This document shows, in pieces, positions 46,761 through 54,383 of a stretch of DNA of 64,000 bases. Within the stretch, counting starts at the first letter, position 1; each line of letters begins with the position of its first letter. The translations under genes and the position numbers were made by a program. A model generated the notes under the pieces. That model saw only the letters and a program-made list of their open reading frames with translations. It did no database searches and was not told where the DNA came from. The stretch comes from Roseateles sp. (GTDB lineage Bacteria; Pseudomonadota; Gammaproteobacteria; Burkholderiales; Burkholderiaceae_C): the NCBI GenBank assembly GCA_016790285.1, contig JAEUPJ010000041.1:210312-274311 (forward strand). The letters run 5' to 3'.

Positions 46761-47804
46761 ATGGACATCACTCAGCTGCTGGCATTCTCGGTCAAGAACA
46801 AGGCGTCCGACCTGCACCTCTCGGCCGGCCTGCCGCCGATGATCCGGGTGCATGGCGACGTGCGCCGCATCAATGTCGAGGCGCTGGACCACCGCGCGGT
46901 CCACGACATGGTGTACGACATCATGAACGACTCCCAGCGCAAGGTGTACGAGGAGACGCTGGAAGTTGACTTCTCCTTCGAGATCCAGGGCCTGGCGCGC
47001 TTTCGCGTCAATGCCTTCAACCAGAACCGCGGCGCGGGCGCCGTGTTCCGGACGATTCCGAGCAAGATCCTGAGCCTGGAGCAGCTGGCCGCCCCGAAGG
47101 TCTTCGCCGACCTGGCGCTCAAGCCGCGCGGCATGGTGCTCGTGACCGGCCCGACGGGTTCTGGCAAGAGCACGACGCTCGCGGCCATGATCAACCACCT
47201 CAACGAGAACGAGTACGGGCACATCCTCACCATCGAGGACCCGATCGAGTTCGTGCACGAGAGCAAGAAGAGCCTGATCAACCAGCGGGAGGTCGGCCCG
47301 CACACGCATTCGTTCAGCAACGCGCTGCGTTCGGCCCTGCGCGAAGACCCGGACGCCGTGCTGGTTGGCGAAATGCGCGACCTGGAGACGATCCGCCTGG
47401 CGCTTACCGCCGCCGAGACGGGCCACCTGGTGTTCGGCACGCTGCACACCTCGTCGGCCGCCAAGACCGTGGACCGCATCGTGGACGTCTTCCCCGCGGC
47501 CGAGAAGGAAATGGTGCGGGCGATGGTGTCGGAGTCGCTCGTGGCCGTGATCTCGCAGAGCCTGTGCAAGCTCAAGGACGGCAGCGGCCGCGTGGCCGCG
47601 CACGAGATCATGCTGGGCACCTCGGCCATCCGCAACCTGATCCGCGAGAACAAAGTGGCGCAGATGTACTCGTCCATCCAGACCGGCAACAGCCAGGGCA
47701 TGCAGACGCTGGACCAGAACCTCACCGACCTCGTGCGGCGCAACATCATCTCGCCGGCCGAGGCGCGCGCGAAGGCGAAGTTCCCGGAGAACTTCCCTGG
47801 GTAG
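46761..47804 (+). CDS. pilT: Type IV pilus retraction ATPase PilT
   Basis: 347-residue hexameric ATPase driving pilus retraction and twitching motility. Walker A GPTGSGKST (130-138), Asp box ILTIEDPIEFVH, Walker B DAVLVGEMRD, the His box GHLVFGTLHTSSAAKT and the PilT-specific C-terminal AIRNLIRENK are all present. Confidence 0.97.
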   Translation: MDITQLLAFSVKNKASDLHLSAGLPPMIRVHGDVRRINVEALDHRAVHDMVYDIMNDSQRKVYEETLEVDFSFEIQGLARFRVNAFNQNRGAGAVFRTIPSKILSLEQLAAPKVFADLALKPRGMVLVTGPTGSGKSTTLAAMINHLNENEYGHILTIEDPIEFVHESKKSLINQREVGPHTHSFSNALRSALREDPDAVLVGEMRDLETIRLALTAAETGHLVFGTLHTSSAAKTVDRIVDVFPAAEKEMVRAMVSESLVAVISQSLCKLKDGSGRVAAHEIMLGTSAIRNLIRENKVAQMYSSIQTGNSQGMQTLDQNLTDLVRRNIISPAEARAKAKFPENFPG

Positions 47805-47832
47805 ACGAGACCACCCCCTACGCGCTTCGCGC

Positions 47833-47917
47833 GCCCCCTCAAGGGGGCACTCCCGACCGCCCGGCGTAGCCGGATCGGCGGGAGTCGCTGGAGGAGCGGC
47901 GCGCCTCGCGGCGCGCC
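47833..47917. repeat. Three successive intergenic hairpins between pilT and pilU
   Basis: GCCCCCT...AGGGGGC (47833-47848), ACTCCCG...CGGGAGT (47849-47885) and GGCGCGCC-TCGC-GGCGCGCC (47898-47917). The first two resemble a dispersed GC-rich intergenic repeat familiar from Burkholderiales genomes. It could stabilise RNA ends or attenuate between pilT and pilU. Confidence 0.55.
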
Positions 47918-47946
47918 TTGAATGACATGCAGGACAGGTAGGACGT

Positions 47947-49083
47947 ATGGAAAGAGATCAAGCCTCGAAATTCATCAATGACCTGCTGCGGCTGATGCTG
48001 TCGCGCAAGGGCTCCGACCTGTTCCTGACGGCCGAGTTCCCGCCCGCCATCAAGGTGGACGGCAAGATGACCAAGGTGTCGCCGCAGCCGCTCACGGGCC
48101 AGCACACGCTGCAGCTGGCGCGGGCCATCATGAACGACAAGCAGGCCGCGGAGTTCGAGCGCACCAAGGAGTGCAACTTCGCGATCTCGCCGCACGGCAT
48201 CGGGCGCTTCCGGGTGAATGCCTTCATCCAGCAGGGCCAGGTGGGCATGGTGCTGCGGACGATCCCGTCGACACTGCCGACCATCGCCGCGCTGGACCTG
48301 CCGCCGGTGCTGCGCGAGGTGGTGCAGCACAAGCGCGGCCTGGTCATCGTCGTGGGCGCGACGGGCTCGGGCAAGAGCACGTCGCTGGCCGCCATGATCG
48401 ACGAGCGCAACGAGACGACCTACGGCCACATCGTGACCATCGAGGACCCGATCGAGTTCGTGCACCCGCACAAGAACTGCATCGTCACGCAGCGCGAACT
48501 GGGCCTGGACACCGACAGCTGGGAAGCCGCGCTGAAGAACTCGCTGCGCCAGGCGCCCGACGTCATCCTGATGGGTGAGCTGCGCGACCGCGAGACGATG
48601 GAGCACGCGGTGGCCTTCGCGGAGACGGGCCACCTGTGCATGGCCACGCTGCACGCCAACAGCGCCAACCAGGCGCTGGACCGCATCATCAACTTCTTCC
48701 CCGAAGACCGCCGCCAGCAGCTGCTGATGGACCTGTCGCTGAACCTGCGCGCCCTCATCAGCCAGCGCCTGCTGCCGCGCCGCGAAGGCAAGGGCCGCGT
48801 GGCGGCCGTGGAGATCATGCTCAACACGCCGCTGGTGTCGGACCTGATCTTCAAGGGCGAGATCAGCGAGATCAAGGAGCTGATGAAGCGCTCGCGAGAG
48901 CAGGGCATGCAGACCTTCGACCAGGCCCTCTTCGACCTTTATGAGGCCGGCAAGGTGACCTACGAGGACGCCCTGCGCAACGCCGACTCGGTCAACGACC
49001 TGCGCCTGCAGATCAAGCTCAACAGTGAGCGCGCCCGCAGTGGCGACCTGTCCACCGGCACCGAACACCTCACGATTCTTTGA
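47947..49083 (+). CDS. pilU: PilT-like ATPase PilU
   Basis: 378 residues, the PilT paralogue that supports retraction under load. Walker A GATGSGKST, VTIEDPIEFVHPHKNC, DVILMGELRD and GHLCMATLHANSANQ are present. The longer C-terminus ending TGTEHLTIL is PilU-like. Follows pilT after a 142-base gap that contains hairpins. Confidence 0.95.
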   Translation: MERDQASKFINDLLRLMLSRKGSDLFLTAEFPPAIKVDGKMTKVSPQPLTGQHTLQLARAIMNDKQAAEFERTKECNFAISPHGIGRFRVNAFIQQGQVGMVLRTIPSTLPTIAALDLPPVLREVVQHKRGLVIVVGATGSGKSTSLAAMIDERNETTYGHIVTIEDPIEFVHPHKNCIVTQRELGLDTDSWEAALKNSLRQAPDVILMGELRDRETMEHAVAFAETGHLCMATLHANSANQALDRIINFFPEDRRQQLLMDLSLNLRALISQRLLPRREGKGRVAAVEIMLNTPLVSDLIFKGEISEIKELMKRSREQGMQTFDQALFDLYEAGKVTYEDALRNADSVNDLRLQIKLNSERARSGDLSTGTEHLTIL

Positions 49084-49085
49084 CC

Positions 49086-49973
49086 ATGACCCGTACCTAC
49101 GAATCCGTTCCCGCGCGTCGCGTCGCCTTTCTGGGCTTGGGCGTGATGGGCCATCCCATGGCCGGGCACCTCGCCCGCGCCGGCCACCACGTCACGGTCT
49201 ACAACCGCACCACGGCGAAGGCCGAGGCCTGGGCGAAGGAGTACGGCGGCAGCTTCGCCGCGACGCCGGCCGAGGCCGTGAAGGGCGCGGAGTTCGTGTT
49301 CTGCTGCGTCGGCAATGACGACGACCTGCGCTCGGTCGTGCTCGGCGAGCAGGGGGCTTTTGCCGGCATGGCAGCCGGCACCGTGTTCGTGGACCACACG
49401 ACCGCCTCCGCCGCCGTCGCGCGCGAACTGCACGCGGCCGGTGCCGCGCACGGCATCGCTTTCGTGGATGCGCCCGTCTCGGGCGGCCAGGCTGGTGCGG
49501 TCAATGGCGCGCTGACCGTGATGTGCGGCGGCGACGCGGCGCCCTTCGAGGCCATGAAGCCGCTGGCCCTGGCGTTCGCCAAGGCCGTCACGCTGCTCGG
49601 CGGCCCGGGGGCGGGTCAGCTGGCCAAGATGGTCAACCAGATCTGCATCGCGGGGGTGGTGCAAGGGCTGTCCGAGGCAGTTCGCTTCGGCCAGAACGCG
49701 GGCCTGGACATGCACCAGGTGCTGGACGTCATCGGCAAGGGCGCAGCCCAGAGCTGGCAGATGGACAACCGGGGCAAGACCATGGTCGACGACAAGTTCG
49801 ACTTCGGCTTTGCGGTGGACTGGATGCGCAAGGACCTCGGCCTCGTGCTCGACGAGGCCCGCCGCAACGGCTCGCGCCTGCCGCTGACGGCGCTGGTGGA
49901 CCAGTTCTACGCGGACGTGCAGGCGATGGGCGGCAAGCGCTGGGACACGTCGAGTCTGATCAAGCGCCTCTGA
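49086..49973 (+). CDS. NAD(P)-dependent beta-hydroxyacid dehydrogenase
   Basis: 295 residues of the 3-hydroxyisobutyrate dehydrogenase family: N-terminal Rossmann motif FLGLGVMGHPMAGHLARAG, substrate loop FVDAPVSGGQAGA and the catalytic lysine in QLAKMVNQ. The exact substrate (3-hydroxyisobutyrate, tartronate semialdehyde or succinic semialdehyde type) cannot be told. It starts two bases after pilU, probably same transcript. Confidence 0.88.
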   Translation: MTRTYESVPARRVAFLGLGVMGHPMAGHLARAGHHVTVYNRTTAKAEAWAKEYGGSFAATPAEAVKGAEFVFCCVGNDDDLRSVVLGEQGAFAGMAAGTVFVDHTTASAAVARELHAAGAAHGIAFVDAPVSGGQAGAVNGALTVMCGGDAAPFEAMKPLALAFAKAVTLLGGPGAGQLAKMVNQICIAGVVQGLSEAVRFGQNAGLDMHQVLDVIGKGAAQSWQMDNRGKTMVDDKFDFGFAVDWMRKDLGLVLDEARRNGSRLPLTALVDQFYADVQAMGGKRWDTSSLIKRL

Positions 49974-50015
49974 CCGTCAGGGCCTCGGCTGGGTTCAGGT
50001 GAGGCCCGGGACACA

Positions 50016-50096
50016 GCCACAGAGGCACAGAGACACAGAGAGGCGCGGTGGTCTGCGCAGAGGCCGAGCGCCTCTGTGGCTCTGTGCCTCTGTGGC
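50016..50096. repeat. Long near-perfect inverted repeat (hairpin)
   Basis: The arm 50016-50040 (GCCACAGAGGCACAGAG followed by A then CACAGAG) pairs with 50072-50096 with one mismatch. An inner stem AGGCGC/GCGCCT (50041-50046 with 50068-50073) extends the fold. The arms are built of imperfect CACAGAG units. It lies between convergent genes and may act as a bidirectional terminator or be a miniature mobile repeat. Confidence 0.75.
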
Positions 50097-50119
50097 CAGA
50101 TCCGGCCTCTACCGATGCA

Positions 50120-50731
50120 TCACTGCTTCTTCGGCGTGATGCGAGCGAGTTCTTCCTCGCTGATGATCTCGAAGGCGCGGACCACCTTCTTCACGCCGCC
50201 CACCTGGCGGGCGATCTCGGTCGCGCGGTTGGCCTCGCGCTCGGTCACGCGGCCCATCAGGTAGGCCTGGCCGCGCTCCACCACCACGTAGAAGGCGTTG
50301 CTCAGCAGGTCGCGCGCGTCGATCAGCTGCGCCTTGATCTTGCCCTGGATGACCACGTCATTGGAGCGGCTGCTCAGCGAGCTGAGCATCGTCACGCCCA
50401 CCTCGTTCATGACCTTGGTGACGTTCTCGACGCCCGAGACGATGCGCTCGACCTCGGCCTGGTCGGCCTCGTTGCGTGCCTCGCCGGTGATCAGCACGAC
50501 GCGGTTGTAGCTGTTGACGTTGATGTGCACCTTGTCGCCGAGCTGCTCGCGGATGCGGGCGCCGGCCTTGAGCTCGATGGTTTCGTCCTCGAGCTGGGTG
50601 CCCGAGGTGCGGCGGTCGGTGGCGACCTGGACGCCGCCCACCATGGCGCCGCCAATCAGCAGCGGCGCGCAGCCGGTGGCCAGCGTGGTGGCGAGGACGG
50701 CCGCAGCCAGGGTCAGGGAGAACTTCTTCAT
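50120..50731 (-). CDS. BON-domain lipoprotein, DolP/YraP-like
   Basis: 203 residues. Lipobox LATGC (Cys21), then two BON domains (about 55-125 with VHINVNSYNRVVLITGEA, and about 130-200 with AFYVVVERGQAYLMGRV). DolP supports outer-membrane integrity in E. coli. It lies downstream of the SIS gene and yraN, matching the E. coli rsmI-yraN-diaA-dolP order. An upstream ATG (50758) would add nine residues. Confidence 0.88.
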   Translation of the reverse strand: MKKFSLTLAAAVLATTLATGCAPLLIGGAMVGGVQVATDRRTSGTQLEDETIELKAGARIREQLGDKVHINVNSYNRVVLITGEARNEADQAEVERIVSGVENVTKVMNEVGVTMLSSLSSRSNDVVIQGKIKAQLIDARDLLSNAFYVVVERGQAYLMGRVTEREANRATEIARQVGGVKKVVRAFEIISEEELARITPKKQ

Positions 50732-50750
50732 CTTCGGGGTTCCAATCAGG

Positions 50751-51320
50751 TTATTCATCACTGCCCAGCAGCTGCACGTCGACAGCGTCGACCAGGGCAT
50801 GCAGCAGCACGCGCTGCGCCTCGATAACGCGCGGCTCGCGCGCATGGCTGACGCGGATCTGGATGTCGGTGTCCTGCAGCAGGCCGCGCCATTCGTCGGT
50901 GGCGCCGCCGGTGAGGGCGATGACGCTCATTTCCTGCGAGTGCGCCACGGCGAGCGCGCCGGACCACGCGTCGCGCTGCTCGCGCAGCGGCTCGATCATC
51001 ACCAGCACATCGCCCGGGTGGCCGTGGGCCTGCAGCAGCCGGGCCAGGTCCAGCCCGGCGGCGTCGCGGGCCTGGGCGGCCAGGCTCCAGGCGGCCAGGC
51101 CTGGGCGCTCCTGCTCGAAGCGGCCGGCCAGGCGGGCGGCGAGGTAGTCGGCCTCCATGGCGGCCAGGCCCTGGCCCGCGCACAGGATGCGGTTGCCGCC
51201 GGTGATGGCCTCGACCACCATCTGCGCGGCCATGGCCAGGGGGCGGGCGAGTTGCTCGGCCGCCTGGTAGAGCAGGTCGGCGCTTTCGAAGAACTGCTGC
51301 TGGATACGTTGTTCGATCAT
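50751..51320 (-). CDS. SIS-domain phosphosugar-binding protein (DiaA/GmhA-like)
   Basis: 189 residues with the SIS fold (GGNRILCAGQGLAAMEADYLAARLAGRFE). In E. coli the gene at this position, diaA, promotes DnaA assembly at the replication origin; GmhA-type isomerase activity is the alternative. The context with yraN and the BON lipoprotein favours DiaA. Downstream of yraN by 16 bases. Confidence 0.85.
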   Translation of the reverse strand: MIEQRIQQQFFESADLLYQAAEQLARPLAMAAQMVVEAITGGNRILCAGQGLAAMEADYLAARLAGRFEQERPGLAAWSLAAQARDAAGLDLARLLQAHGHPGDVLVMIEPLREQRDAWSGALAVAHSQEMSVIALTGGATDEWRGLLQDTDIQIRVSHAREPRVIEAQRVLLHALVDAVDVQLLGSDE

Positions 51321-51336
51321 GAGTCGGGAATCATAG

Positions 51337-51738
51337 TCAGCTCACATCGAAGGCCCCTTGTAACCAGTTGAGCACCCCGCCGTCGATGGCCACGACGTCG
51401 AAACGGCAGGGCGGCGGCGTGGCGTGGCGCTGCAGATAGTGCTGCGCGGCGTAGATCAGGCGGCGCTGCTTGTGCACGGTCACGCTGGCCGCCGCGCCGC
51501 CGTGCGAGGCATCGGCCCGTGCGCGCACTTCCACGAACACCAGCGTGCCATCGCGCTCGCGCAGGATCAGGTCCACCTCGCCCGCGCGGCGGCTGGGGCC
51601 GGCCGCGACTCGATAATTGCGCTCCAGAAGGCGCAGGCCCGCGCGTTGCAGGTGGGCCAGTGCCGCATCCTCGGCCGCCTGGCCGCGTGCGCCCGTGTCG
51701 GGCCTGGACCCGGAAGAGCCCCCCTTGAACATCGCCAT
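51337..51738 (-). CDS. yraN: YraN (UPF0102) nuclease-fold protein
   Basis: 133 residues with the endonuclease-like core of UPF0102: GQAAEDAALAHL, LLERNYR, GEVDLILRERDGTLVFVEVRAR (the D-ExK-type cluster) and AAQHYLQRH. Function unknown. The ATG at 51738 lies 14 bases inside the divergent rsmI coding region; the second ATG at 51732 still overlaps. Confidence 0.9.
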   Translation of the reverse strand: MAMFKGGSSGSRPDTGARGQAAEDAALAHLQRAGLRLLERNYRVAAGPSRRAGEVDLILRERDGTLVFVEVRARADASHGGAAASVTVHKQRRLIYAAQHYLQRHATPPPCRFDVVAIDGGVLNWLQGAFDVS

Positions 51739-52660
51739 TGCCGATCAGTCCCTGCTGCGCCAGGCTGCTGCTGCCGCAGCCGGTGGCCAGCAGTATCCGG
51801 CTGCCACCCTCTATCTCGTGGCTACCCCCATCGGCAACCTGGCCGACCTGAGCCTGCGCGCCATCCATTGCCTGGGCCTGGTCGACGCGCTGGCCTGTGA
51901 GGACACCCGCCAGGGCGGCGGCCTGCTGCGCCATCTTGGCCTGCACAAGCCGCTGATCGCGCTGCACCAGCACAACGAGCGCGAGGCCAGCGCCGCGGTG
52001 CTCGCCCGGCTGGCCGCCGGCGAGCGCGTCGCCTACGCGTCGGACGCCGGCACGCCGGCCATCTCCGACCCGGGCGCCGTGCTGGTGCGCGAGGTGGCCG
52101 CCGCCGGCTACCGCGTGCTGCCGCTGCCGGGCCCGAGCAGCGCAGCGGCCGCGCTGAGCGTGGCGGGCGACACCACCGCCCATGGCTTCGCCTTCGTGGG
52201 CTTCTTGCCGACCAAGGCGGGCGAGCGCCGCACCGTGCTGCAGGGCGTGCTGACCGTGGAAGGCCAGAGCCAGATCGTTTTCGAGGCGCCGCACCGCATC
52301 GTGGAGCTGATCGGCCTGCTGGCCGAGCTGGCGCCCGAGCGGCGCATCACGGTCTGCCGCGAGCTCACCAAGCAGTTCGAGCAGGTCCACACGGCCGACG
52401 CGGCCAGCTTGCCGGCATGGCTCGCGGCCGACGCCCAGCGCCAGCGCGGCGAGTTCGTGCTCGTCGTGCACGCCCAGGTGTCGCAGGCCGCGACGGACGA
52501 CGCGCTGCCCGACGAAGCGCTACGCGTGCTGACGCTGCTGATGGCCGAGCTGCCGCTCAAGCAGGCGGTGGCGTTGGCCGCGCAGATCAGCGGCGCGCCA
52601 CGTAACCGCCTCTACGACGCGGGCCTGGCGCTCAAGAACGCCGGCGGCGACGCAGGCTGA
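51725..52660 (+). CDS. rsmI: 16S rRNA (cytidine1402-2'-O)-methyltransferase
   Basis: 311 residues from a TTG start, the only usable start before the conserved N-terminus LYLVATPIGNLADLSLRA. Further motifs: ALACEDTRQGGGLLRHL, YASDAGTPAISDPG, LPLPGPSSAAAALSVAG and FVGFLP. GGAAGAG lies just upstream. The start overlaps divergent yraN by 14 bases, and the 3' end overlaps the convergent PEP-CTERM gene by 29 bases. Confidence 0.92.
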   Translation: MNIAIADQSLLRQAAAAAAGGQQYPAATLYLVATPIGNLADLSLRAIHCLGLVDALACEDTRQGGGLLRHLGLHKPLIALHQHNEREASAAVLARLAAGERVAYASDAGTPAISDPGAVLVREVAAAGYRVLPLPGPSSAAAALSVAGDTTAHGFAFVGFLPTKAGERRTVLQGVLTVEGQSQIVFEAPHRIVELIGLLAELAPERRITVCRELTKQFEQVHTADAASLPAWLAADAQRQRGEFVLVVHAQVSQAATDDALPDEALRVLTLLMAELPLKQAVALAAQISGAPRNRLYDAGLALKNAGGDAG

Positions 52661-53807
52661 GGGCGATCAGGCCCAGCGCGAGCAGCGCGGCCGGTGCCGG
52701 CTCCGGCACGGCGGCGGCCAGCTGGTAGATGCTGCCGTTGATGCCCACGGCGTACAGCGCGCCGTCACCGCCTTCGCCGAAGCTCGTCAGCTGAAAGCCC
52801 CCGAAAGGCGAGGCCAGCGCCGTGGCGGTGCCGCCAGACAGCGTCCAGATGCGGCCCGAGACGTAGTCGCCGAAGACGTACTTGCCGTCCAGGCTGGCAT
52901 CGGCCCCGCCCCGGTAGACATAGCCGCCGATGATGGAGCCGCCCTGGCTGCGGTCGTAGTCGAAGATCGGTTCGGTCAGGTTGGGCGGCGTGGGGTCGCT
53001 GATGCCGGGCGTGGCGATGCTGCCTTCGCGCACCCGCCAGCCGTAGTTGGCACCGCGGCCCAGGCCCGTGGCGGCCGAGGCGAAGTCGATCTCCTCGCGC
53101 GCGCTCTGGCCCACGTCGCCGATCCACAGGTCGCCGGTGAGGCGATCGAAGCTGTTGCGGAAGGGGTTGCGCAGCCCGTAGGCCCAGATCTCGTCATTGC
53201 CCGCCACGCCGACGAAGGGGTTGTTGGCCGGCACCGTGTAGCCGCCGCCCGCCTGCGGCGTGACGCGCAGCAGCTTGCCGAGGTTGCTGTTCAGGTTCTG
53301 CGCGTTGTTGAAGGGGTCGTTGCCGCTGCCGCCATCGCCCGTGGCGATGTAGAGCTGGCCGGGGTCGGCGGCGCTGAAGCCGATCCAGCCGCCCTTGTGG
53401 TTGCTCAGGCCCGCCGGCTGCGCAACCGTGAGGATGGTGCGTGCGCTGGCCAGGTTCACGGTGCCCGAGCCGTTGACGGTGTAGCTGGCCACGACCGTGT
53501 TGAGCGTGGTCTTGTCGATGTAGTCGACGTAGAAGCGCCCGTTGCTCGCAAAGCCCGGGTCGAACGCCAGGCCCAGCAGGCCACGCTCGCCGGCGGTGTC
53601 GACCTGGGTGGAGATATCCAGCCAGAGTGACTTCACACCGTTGTCGAGCACCTGGATGCGCCCGCCCTTCTCGACGACGAAGAGGCGTGAATCCCCGACG
53701 GGCGCGGTGAGGAACAGCGGCTGGCTGAACCCGGAGGCCACCAGCGTGGCGGCCTGCGCGTGGGCCGCGCCGGCCAGCGCCAGGGTGGCAATGAGCAAAG
53801 ACTTCAT
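52632..53807 (-). CDS. PQQ-type sugar dehydrogenase-like beta-propeller with PEP-CTERM anchor
   Basis: 391 residues: signal peptide (residues 1-19), a six-bladed propeller of the glucose/sorbosone dehydrogenase family (GERGLLGLAFDPGFASNGRFYV, YIATGDGGSGNDPFNNAQN, IWAYGLRNPFRNSFD) and a C-terminal PEP-CTERM sorting signal (VPEPAPAALLALGLIALSLRRRRR). PEP-CTERM proteins are processed by exosortase EpsH/XrtA-type systems, so such a system is expected elsewhere in the genome. Sugar oxidation is inferred from family. Confidence 0.88.
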   Translation of the reverse strand: MKSLLIATLALAGAAHAQAATLVASGFSQPLFLTAPVGDSRLFVVEKGGRIQVLDNGVKSLWLDISTQVDTAGERGLLGLAFDPGFASNGRFYVDYIDKTTLNTVVASYTVNGSGTVNLASARTILTVAQPAGLSNHKGGWIGFSAADPGQLYIATGDGGSGNDPFNNAQNLNSNLGKLLRVTPQAGGGYTVPANNPFVGVAGNDEIWAYGLRNPFRNSFDRLTGDLWIGDVGQSAREEIDFASAATGLGRGANYGWRVREGSIATPGISDPTPPNLTEPIFDYDRSQGGSIIGGYVYRGGADASLDGKYVFGDYVSGRIWTLSGGTATALASPFGGFQLTSFGEGGDGALYAVGINGSIYQLAAAVPEPAPAALLALGLIALSLRRRRRS

Positions 53808-53910
53808 GCGGCGCTCCGGTGGACTCCGATGCGCCGCATGCTGGCCGGGCCTTCAACCCGGCGACATCCCTAGCAGGGGGCCGCCAGGGTCTGTTTTGTA
53901 AGGGCCGGTA

Positions 53911-54249
53911 TCAGCCCGGGGCGCTCGCGGCGCGGGCGTTGTGCTTCTTGCGGCGGATGTCACGGCTGGCGCCATCCTGCATGGCGTGCAGGCGGCGGCG
54001 CTCCTTGGCGGTGACGGTGCCGTCGGACTTGGCCTTGGCTTCGGCGTTGTCGATGCGGGCCTGTTCCTTCTCCAGGCGCTGGGTCTCGTGCGCCGTCAGG
54101 CTGCCGCTGGCGGCACCCTGGGCGATGCGCGCTTGCTGGTTGGCCTCGCGCTGGTCGACGCGGGGGGTGTTGGTGCCCGGGGTCTGGGCGAAGGCGCTGG
54201 CGCCGGCAAGCGTCAGCAGGGCGATCAGGGTCTTGTGCGAGGTCTTCAT
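53911..54249 (-). CDS. Small exported helical protein
   Basis: 112 residues. Signal peptide ends ASAFAQ; the mature chain is helical and Gln/Ala/Glu-rich with two similar segments, QGAASGSLTAHETQRLEKEQ and SDGTVTAKERRRLHAMQ. Each segment has a turn followed by a helix, reminiscent of EF-hand-like pairs but without a full calcium loop. Common in Burkholderiales, role unknown. Confidence 0.7.
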   Translation of the reverse strand: MKTSHKTLIALLTLAGASAFAQTPGTNTPRVDQREANQQARIAQGAASGSLTAHETQRLEKEQARIDNAEAKAKSDGTVTAKERRRLHAMQDGASRDIRRKKHNARAASAPG

Positions 54250-54372
54250 CGTGGGCTCCTTGGGAGGGTGGGGTGACGAGGCCCCTCCACAACGACGAGT
54301 CTGATGCCAGCGCCGACAGCGCACCGGTAAAGAAGCTTGTCCATGTCTTGCAAGGGCTGACGGCCAACTTCC

Positions 54373-54378
54373 TAGAAT
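54373..54378 (+). promoter_or_regulatory. Candidate -10 element of tldD
   Basis: TAGAAT five bases before the tldD ATG, with TTGCAA (54348-54353) 19 bases upstream as a possible -35. The transcript would begin at or next to the start codon. Confidence 0.4.
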
Positions 54379-54383
54379 GGGCC

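Noticed and set aside
50016-50096. CRISPR-like array from the repeated CACAGAG units
   Set aside because: Units are tiny, contiguous and arranged as two inverted arms, with no spacers and no cas genes in the window.
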